DNA of 64,000 nucleotides. It comes from Actinophytocola xinjiangensis. GTDB taxonomy: Bacteria > Actinomycetota > Actinomycetes > Mycobacteriales > Pseudonocardiaceae. The stretch lies in assembly GCF_001921215.1 (NCBI RefSeq), contig NZ_MSIF01000002.1, positions 1 through 64,000 on the forward strand. The letters are read 5' to 3'. A model generated the notes under the pieces. It saw only the letters and a program-made list of their open reading frames with translations. It had not been told where the DNA came from and made no database searches. This document shows positions 52,318 through 61,383 of the stretch, one piece after another (position 1 is the first letter of the stretch; every line of letters starts with the position of its first letter). Both the position numbers and the translations under genes were made by a program.

Positions 52318-54083
52318 GGCAGGTCCTCGGTGGTCGGCACGGCCTGGTCGAGCAGGCCGAGGAACGAACGGTTCAGCAGCGCGGCGTCGGCCGGCCGGAT
52401 CGGGTGGTAGCCCAGCAGCAGCGCCTGCCCGTAGAGCGACTCCACCGCCAGGCGCACCAGGTCGGGTTCGGTGAGCCGGCAGATGCGGCGCACCAGCGGG
52501 CTGCGGTGGTTGAGCACCAGCTGGGGGCGGTCCTCGGCCGGCTTCTCGAACGCCGAGAGCACCCCGGCCCACAGCTCGTCGGCCCGCTCGCGGGTGGCGC
52601 GCAGTTCGCTCTGGAACGCGGCGGCCCGGTCGACCAGGAACAGCACCGGCAGCGACGCCGGCTCGAACGCGCGCAGCACGACGTCGCAGCCGAACGGGTC
52701 CATGCCGCGCTGGGCGGCCAGCAGGAACGGGCGCAGCGCCAGCTCGGCGGCCGGTTCGAGCGCCTCGAACCGGGTGGCCAGGTCGCTGGGTTCGAGCCGG
52801 GCGACGGTCAGCTCGGCGTCGAGCGCCGGCAGCCGCTCGATGATCTCCGCGTCGTAGGTGTAGCCGCCGTTGACCAGCGGCAGGTTCTGCGCGGCGGCGA
52901 CGGCGGCGAGCTGGCGGAAGTCGTCGGTGGTCGCCGAGTAGCGCACGGTGCCGTACCGGGCGCGGAAGTCGGCGAGGGTCATCTGGCCGACGTTGGTCTC
53001 CATCGGCCACCACTGGTCGACCAGCCGGAGCATCTCGTCGTCGTGCAGCGCGAGGGCCTTGACGCCGAGGTGGTGGATGCCGAGGAACTGGTTGAGCCGC
53101 GCGGGATCGGTGCGGCCCAGGTCGACCAGCCAGCCGCGCAGCGCGTCGCCGAGCGCCTCGCGGGTGCTGTCCAGCAGCGAGTCGGCGTGCAGGGCCTCCC
53201 GGCTGGCGGTGGGCCGTAGCTCGCCGGAGTCGACCACGCAGCGGGCGAAGAACGCCCAGTCGGGCAACAGGTCGGTGGCCGACTCGGACAGCAGCATCCG
53301 CTTGAGGTAGACGCGGTGGCCGGCGCGCGCGGCCGGGCTCGCGGCGAAGGGCAGCACGAACGCCAGCCCGGTCAGGCCCGCCTCGGGCACCGACAGCTCG
53401 ACGACGTCGAACGGGGTGAAGCCGAAGGTGTCCTGCGCGTAGCCGACGAGGTCCGCGCGGCGCTGGCCCGGCGTGCGGTCGCCATCAGCACCGTCGGCGC
53501 GCCACGGCGGTTCACCGCTGACGGTCTCGCCGTTGACCGTGACCGGGTGGGGCAGCAGGCCGCCGTAGAGGCGGGCCAGCTCGATGACGGTCGGCACGGC
53601 GAACCACTGCTCGCAGCCCGGCCGGGCGGTGAGAGTGACGGTGGTGCCGGCGCTCGCCCGCTGGGCGGGGCCGACGGTGTAGGTGCCGTCCGCGCGTCCG
53701 ACCCAGGCCACGGCCGGTGCGTCGCCGCAGCGGGTCACCACGCGCACGTCGTCGGCGACCAGGAACGCCGAGAGCAGACCGATGCCGAACTGGCCGAGGA
53801 ACTCGTGGCGGGCGAAGCCGAGGTCGTCGCGCTTGGCGCTGCGGCCGATGGTCGCCAGGAACTCGTGCACCTGGGCCTCGGTGAGCCCGATGCCCGAGTC
53901 GCTGATGGTGAGCGTGCGCCCGTCCACCTCGACGGCGATGGTCGCGCCGTCGGTACCGGCGGCGGTGGTGGCATCGACGGCGTTCTGCATCAGTTCCCGC
54001 AGGTAGACGCGGGGGCTGGAGTAGAGGTGGTGGCTGAGCAGGTCGACGATGCCGCGAAGGTCGACCTGGAAGGTGCGGTTCAC
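52314..54083 (-). CDS. Hsp90/HtpG-like GHKL ATPase
   Basis: A 589-residue protein with an intact Hsp90-type ATP site: ELMQNAVDA (30-38, catalytic Glu30 and Asn34), DSGIGLT (62-68), IGRSAKRDD (lid) and GQFGIGLLSAF (97-107). The middle domain keeps PTASREALHAD, equivalent to the Hsp90 SRE loop with the catalytic Arg. It is somewhat shorter than HtpG and its C-terminal third is diverged. The start GTG at 54083 gives NRTFQVDLRGIVDLLSHHLYSS, matching the Hsp90 N-terminus. It is translationally coupled to a large TPR protein. Confidence 0.93.
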   Translation of the reverse strand: MNRTFQVDLRGIVDLLSHHLYSSPRVYLRELMQNAVDATTAAGTDGATIAVEVDGRTLTISDSGIGLTEAQVHEFLATIGRSAKRDDLGFARHEFLGQFGIGLLSAFLVADDVRVVTRCGDAPAVAWVGRADGTYTVGPAQRASAGTTVTLTARPGCEQWFAVPTVIELARLYGGLLPHPVTVNGETVSGEPPWRADGADGDRTPGQRRADLVGYAQDTFGFTPFDVVELSVPEAGLTGLAFVLPFAASPAARAGHRVYLKRMLLSESATDLLPDWAFFARCVVDSGELRPTASREALHADSLLDSTREALGDALRGWLVDLGRTDPARLNQFLGIHHLGVKALALHDDEMLRLVDQWWPMETNVGQMTLADFRARYGTVRYSATTDDFRQLAAVAAAQNLPLVNGGYTYDAEIIERLPALDAELTVARLEPSDLATRFEALEPAAELALRPFLLAAQRGMDPFGCDVVLRAFEPASLPVLFLVDRAAAFQSELRATRERADELWAGVLSAFEKPAEDRPQLVLNHRSPLVRRICRLTEPDLVRLAVESLYGQALLLGYHPIRPADAALLNRSFLGLLDQAVPTTEDLP

Positions 54084-54211
54084 CGGTGGGGGTACCTCGT
54101 GTGTGCTGAGTCGGTGGCCGCACCTCACGCGTCCCGAGGGCGCGAGGGGGCTCGGTGGGGACCCAGAAGCATACGGGCCGACCGTCGGTGGCGGTGCGGG
54201 GTTTTCGAGGT

Positions 54212-54646
54212 TCAGACCTCGACGATGACGGTGAACGGGCCGTCGTTGACCGACGTGACGGCCATCATCGCGCCGAACCGGCCGGTCGCCACCCGCGCCC
54301 CGCGCCCGCGCAGCTCGGCGACGACCTTCTCGACCAGGGGCTCGGCCACCTCGGGCCGGGCGGCTGCCGTCCACGACGGTCGGCGACCCTTTCGGGTGTC
54401 CCCGTACAGAGTGAACTGGCTGACTACGAGTAGTGGTGCGCCGGCGGTGGCGCAGGACTGCTCGTCGCGCAGGACACGCAGCTCATGGAGCTTGCGGGCC
54501 ATGGTCGCGGCCTGCTCGGCGGTGTCGGTGGTGGTCACACCCAGCAGCACCAGCAGGCCCGGTTCGTCGATCGCGCCGACGACCTCACCGGAGACCGAAA
54601 CACTCGCCGAACTCACCCTCGCCGCCACCGCACGCACGGCGATCAT
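54212..54646 (-). CDS. dtd: D-aminoacyl-tRNA deacylase
   Basis: DTD hydrolyses D-amino acids wrongly attached to tRNA. The 144-residue protein has the [17 protein letters not shown] motif and the NDGPFT motif near the C-terminus, the two signatures that form the active site, with the usual length. It starts with ATG at 54646. It is followed on the same strand, 15 bases upstream, by a methyltransferase gene. Confidence 0.95.
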   Translation of the reverse strand: MIAVRAVAARVSSASVSVSGEVVGAIDEPGLLVLLGVTTTDTAEQAATMARKLHELRVLRDEQSCATAGAPLLVVSQFTLYGDTRKGRRPSWTAAARPEVAEPLVEKVVAELRGRGARVATGRFGAMMAVTSVNDGPFTVIVEV

Positions 54647-54661
54647 GGTGGCAGGGGCGTC

Positions 54662-55402
54662 CTACACGCGGGCAACCAGGTGGAAGTAGCGCGCGGTGAG
54701 CAGCTGGGGCATCCGGTCGGCCAGGGTGATCTCCAGCCGGGTCAGGTCGGCGAGGAAGTCGGGGTCCTCGGCGTGCCCCAGGTCGATCAGGTCGGACACA
54801 CAGCGCACCCCGTAGCGCACGACCTCGGTCACCCCCAGCTCGGCGAGCGCGGTGACGAGCTCACCGACCGGCGCCGGCCGGTCACTGAGCACCGTGCGCA
54901 GCGCCTCGTCCGGGTCCAGGTCGCGGACCACGGCGTGCAGCGGGTCGAAGTCGGGGTTGGGGCCCAGCAGCGACAGCAGACCGCCCTCGCGCAGCGGCGC
55001 GGTCACGGCCATCAGCACCTCGGCCGGGTCGTCCACGTAGTGCAGCAGGTTGTGGCACAGCACCAGGTCGAAGTCGCCCCGGCCGAAGACCTCGGGCGCG
55101 TCGGCCGCACCGGCCTGGACCACGTGCAGCCGCTCACCGACATCGACGCTCTCGGCGGTCTCGATGGCCAGGTTGAGCATCGCGCCGGCCGGGTCAAGGA
55201 CGGTCACCTCGTGGCCAAGCGCGGCCAGCCGGACGGCCTCGACGCCGGTCCCACCGGCGACGTCGAGCACCTGTTGCGGAGCGGGGTCGAGGTGTCGCAG
55301 CAGGTTGGCCTCGGTGACGGTGTAGCGCAGACGTTCCAACGGACTTTCGAGCGGGCGTTGCCGGAACTGGTCCAGTCGGGGGTCGAGCCCGCTCAACGTC
55401 AT
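54662..55402 (-). CDS. Class I SAM-dependent methyltransferase
   Basis: A 246-residue protein of the CmoA/SmtA-like group: QQVLDVAGGTGVEAVRLAALGHEVTVLDPAGAML (motif I and acid), FDLVLCHNLLHYVDDP and LREGGLLSLLGPN. The ATG at 55402 has AAGGT five bases upstream and gives MTLSGLDPRLDQFR; an extended frame upstream is not supported. Substrate unknown. It is just upstream of dtd on the same strand and divergent from the DUF3099 gene. Confidence 0.88.
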   Translation of the reverse strand: MTLSGLDPRLDQFRQRPLESPLERLRYTVTEANLLRHLDPAPQQVLDVAGGTGVEAVRLAALGHEVTVLDPAGAMLNLAIETAESVDVGERLHVVQAGAADAPEVFGRGDFDLVLCHNLLHYVDDPAEVLMAVTAPLREGGLLSLLGPNPDFDPLHAVVRDLDPDEALRTVLSDRPAPVGELVTALAELGVTEVVRYGVRCVSDLIDLGHAEDPDFLADLTRLEITLADRMPQLLTARYFHLVARV

Positions 55403-55503
55403 GAGACCTTCATACCGGCTCGACCCGGTCGAGCGATCCATCTCCACCCGGATGGCCCAATCCTCTGGGAGGAGTGGGAGCATGGGTAGCAGGAGGTGGT
55501 GTC

Positions 55504-55815
55504 GTGAAATCCGAGCGGGACGACACCCCGGTGCTCATTACCGAGGCGGCGCGTTCGTACGAGGAAGAGTTCGCCGAGCGCAAACGCAAGTACCTGACGA
55601 TGATGCTGTTGCGTTTCCCCTGTCTGGTGCTCGCCGGCATCTTCCACGAGACCTGGTGGCTGGCCGTGGGTTTCGTGGTGTTGTCGATCCCGCTGCCGTG
55701 GGTCGCGGTGCTCATCGCCAACGACCGTCCGCCGCGCAGGGCCGAGGAGGTCAACCGCTACCAGCGGCCGGCCAAGGCCATCGAGGGCGAGGGCCGCTCC
55801 GTCATCGAGGGCTAA
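55504..55815 (+). CDS. DUF3099-family small membrane protein
   Basis: A 103-residue protein with a polar N-terminus (about 1-35), two membrane helices (about 36-80: LLRFPCLVLAGIF, WWLAVGFVVLSIPLPWVAVLI) and a basic tail. This is the actinobacterial DUF3099 family, often encoded near sigB. It starts with GTG at 55504 and overlaps the convergent kinase gene by 4 bases. Function unknown. Confidence 0.85.
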   Translation: MKSERDDTPVLITEAARSYEEEFAERKRKYLTMMLLRFPCLVLAGIFHETWWLAVGFVVLSIPLPWVAVLIANDRPPRRAEEVNRYQRPAKAIEGEGRSVIEG

Positions 55816-56687
55816 CGCGGGGGCTGTGCCCCCGTACGCCCCACGGCCAACGCTCCCGCGCGCACACCGGCCAACAGGCTGTCCTCTGTGGACTTTCCGG
55901 CGAGCCAGGCGCTCAACAGCCCGGCGTCGAACGCGTCCCCGGCACCGGTCGTGTCCACGCACGCACCCGGCGCGGCCGGCACCGACACCGTGCCGTCGCG
56001 GTCCACCCAACTGGCCCCCGCCGGGCCGGTGGTCACCGCGACCGCACCGAAGGCCCCCAGCAGCCGCTCCGCGCTCGCGGCGCTGCGCGAACCGGTCAGC
56101 GCCGCCAACTCGTCCAGGTTGGGCAGCAGCAGGTCCACCCCGGCCAACTCCTCGACGAACCGCGCCGGGTCGGTGATCAGGGCGGCGGCCTGCGGGTCGA
56201 CCGAGGTGGTCAGGCCGGCGTCCCTGGCAGCCGCCAGCATCGCCAGCCCCGCGCCGAGCGTCGACTCGTCGAGCAGCACGTAACCCGACAGGTGCAGGTG
56301 CTCGGCGCCGGCCAGCAGCGCCGGGTCGAGGTCGTCCGGGGTCATCCGGGCGCTCGCCCCCCGGTCGGGCAGCATGCTGCGCTGACCCTGGTCGTCGACC
56401 AGAACCACGACGCAGCAGGTCGAGGCCTCGCCGTCGAAAGTGAATGCGCAACGCACCCCGGCGGTGGTTAGCTCCTCGAGTGCCTGCCGACCCGCCGCGT
56501 CCTCACCGACCCGCGCCACCAACGCCACCTCGGCCCCGCACCACGCCAGCCACGCCGCCGTGTTCGCGCCGGCACCGCCGGTCGTGAGGGCGATCCGCGC
56601 CCGCGAGTCGCCGCCGTGCACCACCGGTCCGGAATGGGCCGCGACCACGTCCACCGCCACGTCCCCGACCACGACCACTGTGTTCAC
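55812..56687 (-). CDS. PfkB-family carbohydrate/nucleoside kinase, possibly pseudouridine kinase
   Basis: A 291-residue ribokinase-fold protein: VVVVGDVAVDVVAAHSG at the start, TTGGAGANTAAWLAWCGAEVALVARVGED, and the PfkB signature DTTGAGDAFDAGLLSAWL near the end with the catalytic Asp. The substrate cannot be read from sequence alone. A pseudouridine-5'-phosphate glycosidase lies 2.6 kb away on the same strand, so PsuK is a good guess. Its GTG start is 47 bases from the divergent ABC permease. Confidence 0.88.
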   Translation of the reverse strand: MNTVVVVGDVAVDVVAAHSGPVVHGGDSRARIALTTGGAGANTAAWLAWCGAEVALVARVGEDAAGRQALEELTTAGVRCAFTFDGEASTCCVVVLVDDQGQRSMLPDRGASARMTPDDLDPALLAGAEHLHLSGYVLLDESTLGAGLAMLAAARDAGLTTSVDPQAAALITDPARFVEELAGVDLLLPNLDELAALTGSRSAASAERLLGAFGAVAVTTGPAGASWVDRDGTVSVPAAPGACVDTTGAGDAFDAGLLSAWLAGKSTEDSLLAGVRAGALAVGRTGAQPPR

Positions 56688-56734
56688 GTGCGCACCACCA
56701 ACTCGAACGATCTCCGACGGGCGAGGTTAACCGC

Positions 56735-57547
56735 GTGAGCGACACCAGCACCAGTGGGCTGCCCCGGATCCTCGCCGTGGTCGCCGCAGCGGGCTTCCGC
56801 CGGCACTCGACCTACCGGCAGGCGACCATCGCCGGGGCGTTCACCAACACCATGTTCGGCTTCATGCGCTGCTACATCATGCTGTCGGTGGTCGACGTCA
56901 CCGGGCAGGCCGGCGGCTACGACCGCGCGCAGCTGGCGACGTTCGTGTGGGTCGGGCAGGGCCTGCTGGCGGTGGTCAACTTCTGGACGCCGCCCGAACT
57001 GGCCGAGCGGGTGCGCTCGGGGGACGTGGTGGCCGACCTGCTGCGCCCGGTCGACCTGATGGCGATGGTGCTGGCCACCGACCTGGGCCGCGCCGGCTAC
57101 GCGCTCATCACCCGGTTCGTCGTGCCGGTGGTGGTGGGGATGCTGGCCTTCGACCTGTTCCTGCCGGCCGACCCGCTGACCTACGCGGCGTTCGCGGTGT
57201 CGGTGCTGCTGGCGGTGCTGATCAGCGCGACCTGTCTGCATCTGGTGGCGCTGACGGCGTTCTGGTTGATGGACGTGCGCGGCGTGACGATGGTGTGGGC
57301 GTTGCTGTCCGGTGCGGCCAGCGGGTTGTACTTCCCGCTGACGCTGCTGCCGGACTGGCTGGCGACGCTGCTGTGGGTCGGCACGCCGTTCCCGTCGCTG
57401 ATGCAGGCGCCGCTGGACGTGCTGGTCGGCCGGGGGTCGGCGGCACTGATGGTCGCCGGGCAGGTGGCGTGGCTGGCGGTGGTGGTCGCGCTGGCGCGGG
57501 TGGTGCAGCGGCGGGCGCTGAACAGGCTGGTGATCCAGGGTGGTTGA
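56735..57547 (+). CDS. ABC-2-type transporter permease (first)
   Basis: A 270-residue protein with about six membrane helices and the ABC-2 layout of the two-permease exporters: TYRQATIAGAFTNTMFGFMR, WVGQGLLAVVNFWTPPELAERVRSGDVVADLLRPVD, and YFPLTLLPDWLATLLWVGTPFPSLMQAPLDVLVG. Such systems export lipids, drugs or glycans. It starts with GTG and overlaps the next permease gene by 8 bases. Confidence 0.9.
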   Translation: MSDTSTSGLPRILAVVAAAGFRRHSTYRQATIAGAFTNTMFGFMRCYIMLSVVDVTGQAGGYDRAQLATFVWVGQGLLAVVNFWTPPELAERVRSGDVVADLLRPVDLMAMVLATDLGRAGYALITRFVVPVVVGMLAFDLFLPADPLTYAAFAVSVLLAVLISATCLHLVALTAFWLMDVRGVTMVWALLSGAASGLYFPLTLLPDWLATLLWVGTPFPSLMQAPLDVLVGRGSAALMVAGQVAWLAVVVALARVVQRRALNRLVIQGG

Positions 57548-58334
57548 GCCCTACCTCCGGCTGCTGGTCGCCCAGGTCCGCGGCCAGACCCAGTACCGCG
57601 CGTCGTTCGTGGTGGAGTTGGTGTTCAGCACGTTGATGACCGCGCTGGACGTGGTCACGGTGTTCGTCATCTTCAGCGTCAACGACCGGCTCGGCGGGTT
57701 CGGTGGGACCGAGGTGCTGATGATCGTGGGCATCGCGGCGTTCGGGTTCCCGGCGGCCGATCTGGTCGTGGGCAACGTGGAGCGGCTGCGGGTCTACGTG
57801 CGGACCGGGCTGTTGGACGCGGTGCTGGTGCGGCCGCTCTCGGCGCTGGGCCAACTGGTGGCGATGGACTTCTCGGTGCGCCGGGCGGGGCGGGTCGTCC
57901 AGGGGACGGCGCTGTACGTGGTGGCTCTGGTGGTCGCGCCGGTGGTGTGGTCGCCGGGGGCGGTGGTGTTGGTGGTGCTGGCGCCGTTGTCGGCGACGGT
58001 GTTCTTCGGCGCGATCTTCGTCGTCGGGGCGACGGTCGCGTTCTGGTGGATCGAGTCCGGTGAGATCGCCAACGCCTTCACCTACGGCGGCCGGGACTTC
58101 ACCTCCTACCCGATGACTGTCTTCAGTGGACTGTTCCGCCGGGTTTTCGCCTATGGACTGGGATTCGCGTTCGTCGCGTACCTGCCGGCCCTGGCGCTGC
58201 TCGGCCGGTCGGACCCGATCGGCGCGCCGGACTGGCTGCGCTGGTGCTCACCGCTCGTCGCCCTGTTCGCCGCCGGGGTCGCCGCGTTGTTCTGGCGTAC
58301 CGGCATCCGCCACTACCGGAGTACCGGATCGTGA
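57540..58334 (+). CDS. ABC-2-type transporter permease (second)
   Basis: A 264-residue paralogue-like permease with about six helices: LLVAQVRGQTQYRASFVVELVFS, then VERLRVYVRTGLLDAVLVRPLS, the coupling segment seen in DUF990-type ABC-2 proteins, and FTSYPMTVFSGLFRRVFAYGLGF. It starts with GTG inside the end of the first permease and its stop overlaps the ATPase start (GTGA), so all three are one transcript. Confidence 0.9.
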   Translation: MVEPYLRLLVAQVRGQTQYRASFVVELVFSTLMTALDVVTVFVIFSVNDRLGGFGGTEVLMIVGIAAFGFPAADLVVGNVERLRVYVRTGLLDAVLVRPLSALGQLVAMDFSVRRAGRVVQGTALYVVALVVAPVVWSPGAVVLVVLAPLSATVFFGAIFVVGATVAFWWIESGEIANAFTYGGRDFTSYPMTVFSGLFRRVFAYGLGFAFVAYLPALALLGRSDPIGAPDWLRWCSPLVALFAAGVAALFWRTGIRHYRSTGS

Positions 58335-59290
58335 CCGCTGTCATCAAGACCTCCGCGCTGCGCAAGGACTTCACCGTCTGGCACAAGACCGGACGACTGC
58401 GCAGACAACGCCGCGTCGTGTCCGCTGTGGACGGTGTGGACCTGACCGTCACAGAGGGCGAGCTGCTCGGCTACATCGGACCGAACGGCGCCGGCAAGTC
58501 CACCACGCTGAAGATGATGACCGGGATCCTGAGCCCCAGCGGCGGGCAGGTGTCGGTCTGCGGGCTGACCCCGGTTCCCCAGCGGACCACGCTGGCGCTG
58601 CGGATCGGTGTGGTGTTCGGCCAGCGCTCCCAGCTGTGGTGGGACCTGCCGCTGTCCGAGTCGTTCTCCCTGCTGCGCCACGTCTACCGGGTCCCGGCCG
58701 CCGACCACGCCGCCCGCCTGCGGCGCTGTCGCGAACTGCTCGACCTCGACGCCTTCCTCGCCACCCCGGTCCGCCAGCTCTCGCTGGGCCAGCGGATGCG
58801 CGGCGAGCTGACCGCCGCGCTGCTGCACGGCCCGAAGGTGCTGTTCCTCGACGAGCCGACCATCGGCCTGGACGTGCTCAGCAAGCAGGCCGTGCGCGGC
58901 TTCCTCGCCGAACTCGACGCGCGCGGCGACACCACGGTCGTGCTCACCACCCACGACCTCGCCGACATCGAGAAGCTGTGCCGCCGGCTCGTGGTGATCG
59001 ACCACGGCCGGGTCGTGCACGACGGCACGGTCGCGCAGCTGCACGCGGCCTACCGGTCGCGGCGGCGCGTCGTGGTCGACCTCGACGCGCCGTGGCCGGC
59101 GGACCTCGTCCTGCCCGGCGCGTCGGTGGAACGGGTCGAGGCCGACGGCCTGCGGGTCACCATCGCGCTGGAGGACACCACCGCCGGCGAGCTGCTCGGC
59201 CGGCTCGCCGGCAGCGTCGCGCTGCGCGACCTGTCGGTGCGCGAACCGGAGATCGACGACGTGATCGCCCGGCTCTACGCCGGCAGGTGA
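58331..59290 (+). CDS. ABC transporter ATP-binding protein
   Basis: A 319-residue nucleotide-binding subunit: Walker A GPNGAGKST, the signature LSLGQRMRGEL (a variant of LSGGQ), Walker B VLFLDEPTIGLD and the switch TTHD. The sequence before the core (FTVWHKTGRLRRQRR) and the C-terminal regulatory segment are typical of DRI-type exporters. It pairs with the two permeases. It overlaps the end of the convergent psuG gene by 16 bases. Confidence 0.95.
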   Translation: MTAVIKTSALRKDFTVWHKTGRLRRQRRVVSAVDGVDLTVTEGELLGYIGPNGAGKSTTLKMMTGILSPSGGQVSVCGLTPVPQRTTLALRIGVVFGQRSQLWWDLPLSESFSLLRHVYRVPAADHAARLRRCRELLDLDAFLATPVRQLSLGQRMRGELTAALLHGPKVLFLDEPTIGLDVLSKQAVRGFLAELDARGDTTVVLTTHDLADIEKLCRRLVVIDHGRVVHDGTVAQLHAAYRSRRRVVVDLDAPWPADLVLPGASVERVEADGLRVTIALEDTTAGELLGRLAGSVALRDLSVREPEIDDVIARLYAGR

Positions 59291-60249
59291 GTGGCGATCT
59301 CGGCGGCGACCCTGACGTTGGCCAGCACCAGCGCCTCGTTGGTGTCCAGCGACGCGCCCTCGCTGGCGGTGTGGAAGTGCTCCAGCAGCAGCGGGGTGAC
59401 GTCCCCGCCCCGGACGTCGGCGGCCGCGACCATGGCCATGCCCTCGGCGAGCAGCCGGTCGTGCAGGTCGGCGTCCAGCTCGTGCTCGTGGGGCACCGGG
59501 TTGACCACCAGCACGCCCGAGCCGGGGCCGTCGGCCCGGTGCGCGGCGATGACCTCGGCGGCCGAGGCCGGGGTGTCGACCCGCCACGGCACCTCGAAGC
59601 GCGACTCGCGCCGGTAGAACGCGGGGAAGGTGTCGGTCCGGTAGCCGAGCACGGGCACCGAGCGGGTCTCCAGCACCTCGACCGTCGCGGCGATGTCGAG
59701 CACCGACTTCACCCCCGAGCACACGACCGCGACCGGGGTGGTGGCCAGCACGTCCAGGTCGGCCGACACGTCCCAGGACGACGCGGCGCCGGGGGCTGGC
59801 AGGTGCACCCCGCCCAGGCCGCCGGTGCCGAACACGCCGATCCCGGCGGCGTGCGCGATCAGCGTGGTGCTGGCGATCGTGGTCGCGCCGTCGCGGCGCA
59901 GGGCGATCGCCGGGCCGAGGTCGCGTGCCGAGAGCTTCGCCAGACCCGACGCCGGGTCGCACACCCGGTCCAGGGCGGCGTCGTCCAGGCCGACGCGCAG
60001 CTGGCCGTCGAGCACGGCGATGGTCGCCGGGACCGCGCCGGCCGCGCGCACCACGTCCTCGACGGCGGTGGCGACCTTGCGGTTGCGGCCGGCCGGTAGG
60101 CCGTGGGCGAGGATCGTGCTCTCCAGCGCGACGACCGCCCGGCCCTGGGCCAGCGCGGTCGCCACCTCCTCGGCAACCAGCATGTGCTCGCTCTCGTCGA
60201 GGGTGCGCACCGCGTCTACCTCCGCCTCACGGTCGTTCGGGTCGTCCAC
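59275..60249 (-). CDS. psuG: Pseudouridine-5'-phosphate glycosidase
   Basis: PsuG breaks the C-C bond of pseudouridine 5'-phosphate to uracil and ribose 5-phosphate. The 324-residue protein has VALESTILAHGLPAGRNRKVA with the catalytic Glu, VCSGVKSVLDIAATVEVLET with the Lys, LGYRTDTFPAFYRRES, and NPVPHEHELD near the end. A shorter start at the ATG at 60183 is possible; the GTG at 60249 adds 22 residues. It lies 2.6 kb from the PfkB kinase on the same strand, split from it by the ABC genes. Confidence 0.94.
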   Translation of the reverse strand: MDDPNDREAEVDAVRTLDESEHMLVAEEVATALAQGRAVVALESTILAHGLPAGRNRKVATAVEDVVRAAGAVPATIAVLDGQLRVGLDDAALDRVCDPASGLAKLSARDLGPAIALRRDGATTIASTTLIAHAAGIGVFGTGGLGGVHLPAPGAASSWDVSADLDVLATTPVAVVCSGVKSVLDIAATVEVLETRSVPVLGYRTDTFPAFYRRESRFEVPWRVDTPASAAEVIAAHRADGPGSGVLVVNPVPHEHELDADLHDRLLAEGMAMVAAADVRGGDVTPLLLEHFHTASEGASLDTNEALVLANVRVAAEIATHLPA

Positions 60250-60272
60250 GCCCGAGGATAACCGCGGCCCGG

Positions 60273-61079
60273 TCAGTCGAAGATGCCGCGCGGTTTGGCC
60301 ACCTCACGCAGCCAGCCCTCGATCCGCGGCTCCCAGTTCGTGCGCCCCAGCGCGGCGTACTCGACGACGAACATGCCGAGCATCGACTGGGTGCGTCCGT
60401 TGAGGCCGCCGCCCTTGGTCACCCGGACCCGCTTGTGCGCGTCCAGCACGATCTGCACGTCCCGTGGCCGGGCCAGGAAGGTGACCGCCAGCTCCTCGAA
60501 CGCCGACGCGAACGCCGGCGACGGTGCGAAGTTGATCTCCTGGAAGAACGGCAGCTGCTGCTCGGCCCCGTTGAGCCGCTCCTTGACCAGGTTGGCCGAG
60601 CGGAACTGGAAGCCCAGCCGGCTCAGCGCGTCGAGGATGCGGTGCTGGGCGGGTACCGGTTCGATCGGGATGGCGTCGACGTCCTGCGGGTCGACCACGG
60701 TCTTGGCCAGGTCGAGGTTGGTTTGCAGGCCGACGGCCATCCCGGTGAGGTATTTGCCGAACACCGTGGTCACGGGGGTCTCCCACGGCATCTGCATCTC
60801 GAACGGGACCTTGATCTGGGCACCTGCCCTGACCAGCTCGTTCCCCGCGAGATGCACGTTCTGGAAAGGCAGGTCGACGAGGGTCGGCTGGGGGCCGTCG
60901 CCCTGTTCGACCCTCGCGAGCAGGGTCACTCCGAGTGACTCGACCTCCTGGTCGACCTGCCCGCCGGTGAGCAGCACCTCGCCGCGCAGTGTGCCGCCGG
61001 GGCGCACGTGCCGGTCGAGTATCCGGGCGTCGACGGTGGCGCCGCCCTGGCCGAAGCTGGCCATCACCTTCTGGAACAT
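60273..61079 (-). CDS. SpoOM-family (arrestin-like) protein
   Basis: A 268-residue beta-rich protein with the Spo0M/arrestin-like start MFQKVMASFGQGGATVDARI, then RPGGTLRGEVLLTGG and VPFEMQMPWETPVTTVFG. In Bacillus, Spo0M influences sporulation; in actinomycetes its role is unclear. The ATG at 61079 is chosen over further-upstream codons because it gives this conserved N-terminus. It is divergent from the DUF3039 gene. Confidence 0.9.
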   Translation of the reverse strand: MFQKVMASFGQGGATVDARILDRHVRPGGTLRGEVLLTGGQVDQEVESLGVTLLARVEQGDGPQPTLVDLPFQNVHLAGNELVRAGAQIKVPFEMQMPWETPVTTVFGKYLTGMAVGLQTNLDLAKTVVDPQDVDAIPIEPVPAQHRILDALSRLGFQFRSANLVKERLNGAEQQLPFFQEINFAPSPAFASAFEELAVTFLARPRDVQIVLDAHKRVRVTKGGGLNGRTQSMLGMFVVEYAALGRTNWEPRIEGWLREVAKPRGIFD

Positions 61080-61137
61080 GGGCGCATCCTGCCAGCAGGT
61101 GCGCGGCCGGTGAGCCGTTTCCGGCATCATTGGCAGG

Positions 61138-61380
61138 GTGAGTACGCAAACGCTGCCCGAGGTCGACACCCGGCCGGAGGGAACAGACACCACGGGTGAC
61201 GACACCCCGAAGATGTTCCACTACGTCCGCAAGGACAAGATCACCGAGAGTGCTGTCACCGGCAAGATGGTGGTCGCCCTGTGCGGCGAGGTCTTCCCGG
61301 TCACCCGCTCGCCCAAGCCCGGCTCGCCGGTCTGCCCGGAGTGCAAGCGCATCTACCAGAACCTGCCCGGCGACGAGTAG
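61138..61380 (+). CDS. DUF3039-family zinc-binding-like protein
   Basis: An 80-residue protein with a polar N-terminus and a small conserved C-terminal part: FHYVRKDKITESAVTGKMV, ALCGEVFPVTRSPKPGSP and VCPECKRIY. The Cys and CxxC positions suggest one zinc site. It starts with GTG at 61138. This family sits next to the YihY and helicase genes in other actinobacteria. Confidence 0.9.
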   Translation: MSTQTLPEVDTRPEGTDTTGDDTPKMFHYVRKDKITESAVTGKMVVALCGEVFPVTRSPKPGSPVCPECKRIYQNLPGDE

Positions 61381-61383
61381 TCG

